Source: Beijerinckiaceae bacterium
GTDB lineage: Bacteria; Pseudomonadota; Alphaproteobacteria; Rhizobiales; Beijerinckiaceae
NCBI GenBank assembly: GCA_022702195.1
Contig: JAKONB010000128.1
Coordinates: forward strand, 1 to 13,428
Length of the DNA: 13,428 nucleotides
Direction of reading: 5' to 3'
The notes under the pieces are model-generated. The model was not told the origin of the DNA. It saw only the letters and a program-made list of their open reading frames with translations, and ran no database searches. The translations under genes and the position numbers were made by a program. Below are positions 7,078-12,794 of the stretch, piece by piece; position 1 is the stretch's first letter, and each line of letters opens with the position of its first letter.

Positions 7078-7137
7078 CCGGGACCGGAGAACCTAGATCA
7101 GCAGCCGGGCGCCCGCTCTCGCGGGGCCGCCCTTCCG

Positions 7138-7177
7138 GGAGCCGTGTCCGCCGAGGCGGGCACGGCTCTTCTGTTTC
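7138..7177 (+). terminator. Intrinsic terminator of the liv operon
   Basis: AGCCGTGTCCGC (7140-7151) pairs with GCGGGCACGGCT (7156-7167) through 12 bp including one G-U, with a four-base loop. The stem can extend by G7139-C7168, and the pyrimidine- and T-rich CTTCTGTTTC follows. It lies about 60 bases after the livK stop. Confidence 0.85.
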
Positions 7178-7332
7178 GACGGACTGCGACGGGCTGGTGC
7201 GCGAAGGAACCCTCCGTCGTCCCGCCCCGTTGCACGGCCTCGCGGGCTGAACCATTCTGAGCGGGGCCACCGGAGGCGTGCCGTCGCGGCACGCCCCGCC
7301 TGAAACGCCCTCCGGCGCATCCGAGGACGACC

Positions 7333-7794
7333 ATGGGACTCTTGCAAGACCTCGCCGGCCGGATCGCCGACGGCATCGCGGCCCTGACCGGGGACCGGGT
7401 GCTGATGCAGGCCATGGTGGCGGCCGCCGCCAACGTCATCGTCGCCGATGGCGAGGTGGACGACGAGGAGATCGAGGCGGCGCTCGCCGGCATGCGCGCC
7501 AACCCGGTCCTGGAGAAGGCCTACGGCACCCTGACCCTGGAGGGCGAATTGTTCGAGGGGATCGAGCGGGCCCGCAGCCGGACCGGCCGGGCCGAGAACC
7601 TGCACCGGGTGGCGGCCATCGCCGACCGCGCCGTGGAGCAGCGCAACAGCGCCTTCCTGATCGCCGCCGACGTGGCGGATCAGGCGGGAATCAGCGAGAT
7701 CGAGCACCGGGCGCACGACGAGATCGCCGCCGCCCTGACGGTCGACAAGACGGCGCTCCTGGCCGCATCGCCGGCCTATCCGCGCCCGGCCTGA
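7333..7794 (+). CDS. TerB-like (tellurite resistance family) protein
   Basis: A 153-residue, all-helical, acidic cytoplasmic protein with no signal or membrane segment. The TerB signature is seen as ANVIVADGEVDDEEIEAAL (34-52), with the acidic AD-G-x-x-x-x-E pattern that binds metal in TerB-like folds. A second, more degenerate copy (IAADVADQAGISEIE) lies in the C-terminal half, as expected for the two-fold helical repeat. Length matches stand-alone TerB (about 150). GAGGA (7323-7327) is five bases before the ATG. No other ter genes (terC, terD, terZ) are in the window, so tellurite resistance should not be assumed from the family name. It stands alone after the liv terminator and may have its own promoter in 7180-7320, though I could not pick one. 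Confidence 0.82.
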   Translation: MGLLQDLAGRIADGIAALTGDRVLMQAMVAAAANVIVADGEVDDEEIEAALAGMRANPVLEKAYGTLTLEGELFEGIERARSRTGRAENLHRVAAIADRAVEQRNSAFLIAADVADQAGISEIEHRAHDEIAAALTVDKTALLAASPAYPRPA

Positions 7795-8062
7795 TCCGCC
7801 ACGCCATCCTCGGGTGCGCCGTCGCGCTCCAGGAGGCGCGCCGCGGCCCAGCCGACCGCGCGCCCCGCGAGCGTACATCTGCTGCGCGGTTCCCCGATGC
7901 GGCAGGAGCAGGAGGATGGTGGCGGTGATGGCAGGGAGGCGGCCGGCACGGGCCGCCATGATGATCCGGCAGACGGTGAGCGACACGCATCCGCCCGATC
8001 CCCTGCCCGTGCCCGAAGGGCAATGCGGAGCCGATCCGCGCCGCCCGGAAACGTGAGCGCGC

Positions 8063-8380
8063 TCAGGCGACGCCCGGCCCCTCGGTCCGCGCCTCGATCA
8101 TCGCCAGAGTCCGCAGGATGCCGAGAGCAACGATCTCCGCATCGGTCTCGCCCTCCGGCGTCGCCGGGAGGATCGCCACCGTGCTCACCTCGTCGTCGGT
8201 GAGGAAGCCCGCCACCACCTTGAACACGTCGCCCTCGGGCGCATCCGCATCGTGCACGAGGCAGACCCGGCAACCGCCGGCCTCGCCGTAGACGCGCTGC
8301 GTCACCACCTGGACGCGGCGTTCGTCGGGATTCTCCGCGGGGCGGGGCTTGCCGAATGTCGGCCGGATGATGTTGTCCAT
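8063..8380 (-). CDS. Small conserved-looking protein, function unknown
   Basis: A 105-residue cytoplasmic protein beginning MDNIIRPTFGKPRP, with no signal peptide. The middle (RRVQVVTQRVYGEAGGCRVCLVHD) and the part after 55 (FKVVAGFLTDDEVSTVAILPATPEGETDAEIVALGILRTLAMIEA) read like a small alpha/beta domain with alternating strands and a final helix. Cys residues about three apart (CRVC) could be a half metal site, but no second pair is visible. I place the start at the ATG at 8380 because AAGG lies five bases before it; a GTG two codons upstream would sit on that site. It is the only protein gene I accept on the reverse strand. I do not recognise the family. Coding character is supported by the compositional pattern and the start site. 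Confidence 0.65.
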   Translation of the reverse strand: MDNIIRPTFGKPRPAENPDERRVQVVTQRVYGEAGGCRVCLVHDADAPEGDVFKVVAGFLTDDEVSTVAILPATPEGETDAEIVALGILRTLAMIEARTEGPGVA

Positions 8381-8614
8381 GCCCACCTTATAACGATGGC
8401 GCCGGCGATGGGGGAGGCCTTCGGGGAGGGGCTTCGCCCGCGCAGACCGTATGGGTCGCGGGTCGCCGGCTCAGATCCCGCCCGATCCGGGGGGGCATCG
8501 CGCCGGTGGGGGCGAGCCAGGGCGGGCCGGAATCGCGTCGAAGCCATCCCTCCCGCGGATGGTTCTGCCCGCGGCGATCGGTCGTGGAAGAAGTTTGCAG
8601 TCTTGGGAGGCGTT

Positions 8615-8690
8615 TGGCTCCCCGAGTAGGACTCGAACCTACGACAAAGCGATTAACAGTCGCTTGCTCTACCAACTGAGCTATCGGGGA
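8615..8690 (-). tRNA. tRNA-Asn(GTT), copy 1
   Basis: The reverse strand folds into a full cloverleaf. The acceptor arms are TCCCCGA and TCGGGGA, the D-arm GCTC/GAGC, the anticodon stem AGCGA/TCGCT with loop CTGTTAA (anticodon GTT), and the T-arm GTAGG-TTCGAGT-CCTAC. The discriminator is G and CCA is encoded. The total is 76 bases. It is identical to copy 2. Confidence 0.97.
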
Positions 8691-8701
8691 CCACGACGGT
8701 G

Positions 8702-8730
8702 GCTCTACACAGAGCGCCCGGAGGATGCAA
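8702..8730 (-). promoter_or_regulatory. Promoter of tRNA-Asn copy 1
   Basis: Read on the reverse strand, TTGCAT (8725-8730) and TAGAGC (8702-8707) are 17 bases apart. Transcription would start a few bases before the mature tRNA end at 8690. The same two hexamers at the same spacing precede copy 2, while the spacer between them has drifted, which supports function. Confidence 0.65.
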
Positions 8731-8899
8731 GGGTTGATCGCGCCGCGTCGCACCGGGACACGGGGAGGGCGTCGCCCGAACGGATCGCAGCCGTGGAAGG
8801 GAGGAGGGGCACCGGACGCCAAGCTGAGAGTCGCCCACCCGCGATGGTTACGGCCGCTGCGATCAGTCTTGGGAGAAGTTTGCAGTCTTGGAAGGAGTT

Positions 8900-8975
8900 T
8901 GGCTCCCCGAGTAGGACTCGAACCTACGACAAAGCGATTAACAGTCGCTTGCTCTACCAACTGAGCTATCGGGGA
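8900..8975 (-). tRNA. tRNA-Asn(GTT), copy 2
   Basis: Base-for-base identical to the copy at 8615-8690, with the same cloverleaf, GTT anticodon and encoded CCA. On the reverse strand this copy is upstream of copy 1. Each has its own promoter, so they need not be co-transcribed. Confidence 0.97.
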
Positions 8976-8986
8976 CCACGGCGGTG

Positions 8987-9015
8987 GCTCTACACAGCGC
9001 ATCCGGCGGATGCAA
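8987..9015 (-). promoter_or_regulatory. Promoter of tRNA-Asn copy 2
   Basis: On the reverse strand TTGCAT (9010-9015), a 17-base spacer and TAGAGC (8987-8992), ending 11 bases before the mature 5' end at 8975. It has the same arrangement as copy 1. Confidence 0.65.
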
Positions 9016-9019
9016 GGGT

Positions 9020-9199
9020 CTTGCGCCGACTTTCGACGGGGCCGGCGCGCCTCCCGCCGGGGAGGGGCCGCGCTCAGCGCGACAAAACCCCTATCCTTTC
9101 AACGCCTCGGCCGGCACGGGCGCCCCGCGCGGGACCGGAAAAAGATTTGCCGGCCACGACGCCGACGAAAAATCCACGCGCAAGCCCCGCAAAAGGCCG
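9020..9199. other. Non-coding region between divergent tRNA promoters
   Basis: Part of the 329-base gene-free stretch between tRNA-Asn copy 2 (reverse) and tRNA-Cys (forward). I see no convincing gene here: open frames in the region lack ribosome sites and run into the tRNA genes. A few A-rich patches (GGAAAAAGATTT near 9136, GAAAAAT near 9167) interrupt the GC-rich background. No motif beyond the two flanking tRNA promoters is clear. Confidence 0.5.
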
Positions 9200-9229
9200 T
9201 TGCCCTCCGGCCCGCGCCTCTGCTAGAGA
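9200..9229 (+). promoter_or_regulatory. Candidate promoter of tRNA-Cys
   Basis: TTGCCC (9200-9205) and TAGAGA (9224-9229) are separated by 18 bases. The -10 resembles the TAGAGC of the tRNA-Asn promoters. Transcription would begin near 9236, leaving about 70 bases of 5' leader to be trimmed from the tRNA. Confidence 0.45.
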
Positions 9230-9236
9230 CCCCTCT

Positions 9237-9262
9237 CCCCGAGCCGGCCGCCCGGCTGGGGG
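9237..9262 (+). other. Hairpin in the tRNA-Cys leader
   Basis: CCCC-G-AGCCGG, a CCGC loop, and CCGGCT-G-GGGG form a 10-bp stem with a single G-G mismatch, between the candidate promoter and the tRNA. No T-run follows. It may be a processing or stability element of the leader, or chance in GC-rich DNA. Confidence 0.35.
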
Positions 9263-9304
9263 CGCCGATCCGCGAACCCGTTTCTCCGGACCGGCGCATG
9301 ATGA

Positions 9305-9378
9305 GGCCTCGTGGCGGAGTGGTTACGCAGAGGACTGCAAATCCTTGTACGGGGGTTCGATTCCCTCCGAGGCCTCCA
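9305..9378 (+). tRNA. tRNA-Cys(GCA)
   Basis: The acceptor arms GGCCTCG and CGAGGCC are complementary. The anticodon arm GAGGA-CTGCAAA-TCCTT gives anticodon GCA, the T-arm is GGGGG-TTCGATT-CCCTC, the discriminator is T (U73, an identity base for Cys) and CCA is encoded. The total is 74 bases. Confidence 0.96.
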
Positions 9379-9459
9379 TCACCGACCCGACCGTCGGACC
9401 ATCCCTTCCCCATCGTCGCGCGACGTTTCAGTCCGGCCCGCCCCGTCACGCGGGCCTTG

Positions 9460-9478
9460 CGAAAACCTTGCGTTTTCG
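9460..9478 (+). terminator. Possible tRNA-Cys terminator hairpin
   Basis: CGAAAAC (9460-9466), a CTTGC loop and GTTTTCG (9472-9478) form a perfect 7-bp stem about 80 bases after tRNA-Cys. The 3' arm itself carries TTTT. It is weak by terminator standards and could equally act in the leader of the next gene. Confidence 0.3.
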
Positions 9479-9581
9479 GGCTTCATCCACGACAACGCCC
9501 GAGCTTTCAGCGCTGCCCGGAGGCCTCCCGACAGGGGCGGCCGGCGGGGCGGCCGATCAGCGTCGAGGAAAGACGGCATCC

Positions 9582-10232
9582 ATGCTCGATTACGCGCAGG
9601 CGCGACGCCTCATGGTCGATTGTCAGTTGCGGACCTTCGACGTGAACGACATCGCGGTTCTCAACGCCTTCGAGGATGTGCCCCGCGAGCGCTTCGTGCC
9701 GCCGGGCCGCGAGGATTTCGCCTATATCGACCAGACCCTGCGGCTGGATGCGGCGGGCCGCGCCATGCCGGCCCCGATGCTGCTGGCGCGCATGATCCAG
9801 GCGCTCACCGTGCTGCCCGGCACGCGCGTCCTCGATGTCGCGGCCGGCTACGGCTACGGCTCGGCGATCCTCCAGCGCCTCGGCGCCCAGGTCACCGCCC
9901 TGGACTCCGACGAGGGCCTCGCGGCCGGCGCGCGCGAGCGCCTCGCGGGCCTCGCGGGGATCGAGATCGTCGCCGGACCGCTCGCCGAGGGCGCGCCGAA
10001 GGCGGCCCCCTTCGATGCCATACTGGTCAATGGCCGCGTCGAGCTGCGGCCGCAGGCGCTGCTCGATCAATTGGCCGATGGCGGCCGCCTCGTCTGCGTG
10101 ATCGGTCGCGACCGGGCCGCCAAGGCGACGCTCTTCGTGCGCTCCGGCGACGCCTTCGGCGCGCGGCCGCTCTTCGACGCCGCCCTGCCGGCCCTCGACG
10201 CCTTCGCGGCGGAGGCCGGCTTCGCGTTCTGA
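9582..10232 (+). CDS. Divergent protein-L-isoaspartate O-methyltransferase family protein
   Basis: A 216-residue cytoplasmic protein with the isoaspartyl methyltransferase layout. The N-terminal block RRLMVDCQLRTFDVNDIAVLNAFEDVPRERFVP (8-40) matches the family start. An SAM-binding motif I follows at 83-93 (VLDVAAGYGYG), then ALDSDEGLA, and FDAILVNGRVELRPQALLDQLADGGRLVCVIG for motifs II and III. Two departures stand out. The active-site stretch normally reading Q-(T/A)-I-S-x-P is GRAMPAP here (59-65), with no Ser. The glycine-rich loop is AAGYGYG rather than GTGSGY. Related divergent members occur next to tolC in alphaproteobacteria, as I recall. Methyl transfer to damaged Asp residues is therefore uncertain. 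The upstream AGGAAAG (9566-9572) is 9 bases from the ATG. I withhold the symbol pcm because of the divergence. Confidence 0.85.
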   Translation: MLDYAQARRLMVDCQLRTFDVNDIAVLNAFEDVPRERFVPPGREDFAYIDQTLRLDAAGRAMPAPMLLARMIQALTVLPGTRVLDVAAGYGYGSAILQRLGAQVTALDSDEGLAAGARERLAGLAGIEIVAGPLAEGAPKAAPFDAILVNGRVELRPQALLDQLADGGRLVCVIGRDRAAKATLFVRSGDAFGARPLFDAALPALDAFAAEAGFAF

Positions 10233-10549
10233 CGCATCGGCCGCGCCGGGATCACCCCTCGGGACCCCTCGCCGGACCGGAACGACAGTATCGCCCGGCC
10301 ATGCGAGGGCGCGGGCGCCCTGCGCCGAAGCGTTCGGGATGATCAGGAGACCCGGCCCACCACATCCACCGGTGTCGCTTTTATGCGCCACCTTCCGCGA
10401 TTCCGTGTGCAGGGCACGCGTCGCCCCTGTGCCGATGGCGTCAACCTCGGCTAGACTTCCTCGCAGAGGCGGGCAACCCGGAATGCGCCGAGGCGCGTCG
10501 GTCGCGTAAAGAAGCGATCGACCGGTTCATCGAGAAACCGCAAGGGCTG
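10233..10549 (+). other. Intergenic region between methyltransferase gene and tolC
   Basis: A 317-base gap without a convincing gene. It holds a small inverted repeat AGGGCG-cggg-CGCCCT (10306-10321) that could end the upstream transcript, and an 8-base palindrome CACCGGTG (10367-10374) followed by a T-rich patch (CTTTTATG). TAGACT (10452-10457) could serve as a -10 for tolC, but I find no good -35 at the right distance. The tolC ribosome site AAGGG (10542-10546) is close to the ATG. Confidence 0.45.
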
Positions 10550-11944
10550 ATGAACGTGAAAGAACGGAAACCTGCGATCCGAAACGGGCTGAGGCTCGTG
10601 GGGGTCGCCGCATGGGCGCTCGTCGCCGCGCAGCCTGCTCTGGCGGAAACGCTGGAGAGTGCGCTGGCGCGCGCCTACGGTGCAAATCCGACGTTGAATT
10701 CCAACCGGGCCAGCCTGCGCGCCACCGACGAGAACGTGGCGCAGGCCAAATCCGGCTACCGTCCCACCGTGAGCATCTCGGCCGATATCGGCCTGTCGAA
10801 GACGGATGGCCAGGTCATCGGCCAGGCGCAGAACTTCGTGACGCGTCCCGGGGGCGCCGGCCTCACGGTCAACCAGACCCTGTTCAACGGCTTTCAGACC
10901 GACAACCAGACCCGCCGCGCCGAATCCGGCGTGCTCAGCGCCCGCGAATCCCTGCGGGCGATCGAGATGAACACGCTGTTCAACGCCGCCCAGGCGTACA
11001 TGTTCGTGCTGAGCGACACGGCGACCCTGGAGCTGCAGCGCAACAACGTCGAGGTGCTCGAGGAGCAGCTCCGCCAGACCCGCGACCGGTTCAACGTCGG
11101 CGAGGTGACCCGCACCGACGTGGCCCAGGCCGAGGCGCGCCTCGCCGGCGCCCGCTCCAGCGTGAGCAGCGCCGAGGCGACCCTGCGGGCCAGCATCGGC
11201 AATTACCGCCGCTATATCGGCGTGGAGCCGCGCCAGCTCGCCCCGGGGCGCCCGCTGGACCGCTTCGTTCCGCCCAATCTCGACACCTCCATCGCCATCG
11301 GGCTCAAGGAGCATCCGCAGATCCTCGCCGCCCTGCACGCGGTGGATGTCGCCGCCGCGCAGGTGAGGGTCTACGAGGGCCAGCTCTACCCGACCGCGGG
11401 CCTCCAGGGCTCGGTGGCCCAGCGCTACGACACCACCTTCCCGGGCGACAACGGCGTCACCGCCTCCATCGTCGGCCGGCTGTCGATCCCGCTCTACGAG
11501 GGCGGCCAGACCTACTCGCTGATCCGGCAGGCCAAGGAAACCGAGGGCCAGCGCCGGCTCGAGGCCGAGGATATCCGCGATCAGGTGCGCTCGGGCATCG
11601 TCACCGCCTGGGGCCGGCTCGAAGCCGCCAAGGCGCAGGTGCTCGCCTCCCAGGCCCAGGTCCAGGCCAACGAGGTGGCGCTGAACGGCGTGCGCGAGGA
11701 GGCCCGCGTCGGTCAGCGCACCACCCTCGACGTGCTGAACGCGCAGCAGGAACTGCTGAACGCCCGCGTGAACCTCATCCTCGCCCAGCGCGACCGGGTG
11801 GTCTTCTCCTACGGCGTGGTTCAGGCCGTGGGCCGTCTCACCGTGCGCTACACCGCGATCCCGGTGGCCTATTACAGCCCGAAGGAGCATTTCGATCAGG
11901 TGAAGGACCTCTGGTACGGCGTGCGCACGCCGGACGGCCGGTAA
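10550..11944 (+). CDS. tolC: TolC-family outer-membrane efflux/secretion channel
   Basis: A 464-residue outer-membrane protein of the TolC family, the exit duct for type I secretion and drug-efflux pumps. A signal peptide (hydrophobic 14-31, cleavage after ALA at 32) is followed by ETLESALARAYGANPTLNSNRASLRATDENVAQAKSGYRPTVSISADIG, the family's start. Two repeats of the fold are visible: the first about 33-240, with the helical LRQTRDRFNVGEVTRTDVAQAEARLAGARS; the second about 250-440, with VREEARVGQRTTLDVLNAQQELLNARVNLILAQRD. Membrane strands include GLTVNQTLFNGFQT and ASIVGRLSIPLYEGGQ. The length fits TolC. No inner-membrane or adaptor partner is encoded nearby, so it probably serves several pumps. 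The start codon sits four bases after AAGG. Confidence 0.92.
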   Translation: MNVKERKPAIRNGLRLVGVAAWALVAAQPALAETLESALARAYGANPTLNSNRASLRATDENVAQAKSGYRPTVSISADIGLSKTDGQVIGQAQNFVTRPGGAGLTVNQTLFNGFQTDNQTRRAESGVLSARESLRAIEMNTLFNAAQAYMFVLSDTATLELQRNNVEVLEEQLRQTRDRFNVGEVTRTDVAQAEARLAGARSSVSSAEATLRASIGNYRRYIGVEPRQLAPGRPLDRFVPPNLDTSIAIGLKEHPQILAALHAVDVAAAQVRVYEGQLYPTAGLQGSVAQRYDTTFPGDNGVTASIVGRLSIPLYEGGQTYSLIRQAKETEGQRRLEAEDIRDQVRSGIVTAWGRLEAAKAQVLASQAQVQANEVALNGVREEARVGQRTTLDVLNAQQELLNARVNLILAQRDRVVFSYGVVQAVGRLTVRYTAIPVAYYSPKEHFDQVKDLWYGVRTPDGR

Positions 11945-11953
11945 GGTCCCCAT

Positions 11954-11983
11954 GCCGGCGCGGGCGAAGGAGCCCGGACCGGC
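11954..11983 (+). terminator. Possible terminator after tolC
   Basis: GCCGG-cg-CGGGC, a six-base loop, and GCCCG-ga-CCGGC form a two-part stem of 10 bp with a symmetric internal loop, nine bases after the tolC stop. GGCTTATC follows with only two Ts in a row, so termination would be modest. Confidence 0.45.
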
Positions 11984-12088
11984 GGCTTATCCCGTGCCGT
12001 TCTGCGCGGCGTGCTTTCTGTCCGGGGCCGGGCATGGAATACTCCGCATCGTCGTAAACCGTTTCCCCAGACCCCGAGCGTCGTCCGG

Positions 12089-12703
12089 ATGAGTGCAGCG
12101 AGCCCCAAAGTGCCGGACAAGGCACCTGAGCCATCGATGGAGGAGATTCTCGCCTCCATCCGCCGCATCATCGCCGACGACCAGAACGCCAAGGCCGAGG
12201 TTGTGGAGCCCGTGCGCGCCGCCCCGCCGCCCCCGGAGAACGACGACGTGCTCGATTTGGCCGAGGTCGCGCAGCCGCTCCGCAAGCCGACCGCCGTGGC
12301 GGAGCCCGAGACTGGGTTCGGTGAGGCGCCACGCGGCGCCGACGGGCAGATCGATTTCGATGCGATCGATTTCGGCGACGAGCCGGACCCCGAGCCGGAG
12401 CCTCTGCCGCCCCCCCGCGCGGCCCCGCCGCCCGAGCCGCCGCGCCCGGTCTTTCGCGAACCCGACCCCGCGCCGCCCGATACCGCGCAGGACCGCCTGA
12501 TCTCGGCGGTCACCGATGCGAGCGTGGCGCAGGCCTTCCAGATGCTGTCCGGCACGCGGATGCCCAGCCACGCCCGCACGCTGGAGGAGGTGGTGCAGGA
12601 CATGCTGCGGCCGATGCTGAAGGACTGGCTCGACGCGAATCTGCCCGGCCTGGTCGAGCGCCTGGTGCGCGCCGAGATCGAGCGCGTCGCCCGCGGGCGG
12701 TGA
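12089..12703 (+). CDS. popZ: Polar organising protein PopZ (DUF2497 family)
   Basis: A 204-residue cytoplasmic protein with the three-part PopZ layout. A short N-terminal helix EPSMEEILASIRRIIADD (14-31) is the family's most conserved block and the partner-binding region in Caulobacter PopZ. A long disordered Pro/Glu/Asp-rich linker (about 35-140) follows, rich in PEPEP and PPP runs. The C-terminal helices from 164 to the end (TLEEVVQDMLRPMLKDWLD, LPGLVERLVRAEIERVARG) form the oligomerisation part. In Caulobacter it assembles a matrix at the cell pole that tethers ParB/centromere and signalling proteins. I chose the ATG at 12089 because the conserved region begins shortly after it; no good ribosome site is visible, and an in-frame GTG at 12011 would add an atypical basic extension. 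Confidence 0.9.
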   Translation: MSAASPKVPDKAPEPSMEEILASIRRIIADDQNAKAEVVEPVRAAPPPPENDDVLDLAEVAQPLRKPTAVAEPETGFGEAPRGADGQIDFDAIDFGDEPDPEPEPLPPPRAAPPPEPPRPVFREPDPAPPDTAQDRLISAVTDASVAQAFQMLSGTRMPSHARTLEEVVQDMLRPMLKDWLDANLPGLVERLVRAEIERVARGR

Positions 12704-12794
12704 AGCGGAATCGGCCCGACCGTGTTGACGCGGCGGGTCCGACGGGTTGAAAGCGGGGCCACGCAAGCGCCCACGAGTGACCCGGCCCAAGCCC

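Larger units (their letters stand above)
8553..8734. repeat. Tandem duplication unit 1 (tRNA-Asn block)
   Basis: This block is matched by 8838-9019, offset about 285 bases. The 76-base tRNA is identical in both. The flanks are similar but diverged, including an exact 18-base match on the 3' side of the tRNA (AGAAGTTTGCAGTCTTGG at 8589-8606 and 8874-8891) and the promoter on the 5' side. Outside these limits I see no similarity, so the unit probably arose by duplication followed by drift in the unselected flanks. Confidence 0.8.
8838..9019. repeat. Tandem duplication unit 2 (tRNA-Asn block)
   Basis: Second copy of the block at 8553-8734, in the same orientation. The left flank contains small insertions/deletions relative to unit 1. 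The tRNA is unchanged and the promoter hexamers are conserved. Confidence 0.8.

Noticed and set aside
7776..8273. Open frames on both strands between the TerB-like gene and the reverse-strand small gene
   Set aside because: No ribosome sites, no hydrophobic or domain pattern, and Arg/Pro/Gly-rich composition typical of chance frames in high-GC DNA. I see nothing convincing in 7795-8062.
8589..8606. The 3' tail of tRNA-Asn (ACTGCAAA on the reverse strand) resembling the tRNA-Cys anticodon loop
   Set aside because: The flanking bases do not form a five-pair anticodon stem and no other tRNA parts are near, so a decayed tRNA-Cys is not supported.
8451..9581. Long forward open frame running through the tRNA genes into the methyltransferase gene
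   Set aside because: It passes through three tRNA genes and yields low-complexity Arg/Pro/Ser-rich sequence. The true start at 9582 has a ribosome site.
10451..11953. A 500-codon open frame on the reverse strand
   Set aside because: It is opposite tolC, which has a clear signal peptide and TolC repeats. The reverse product has no recognisable domain.
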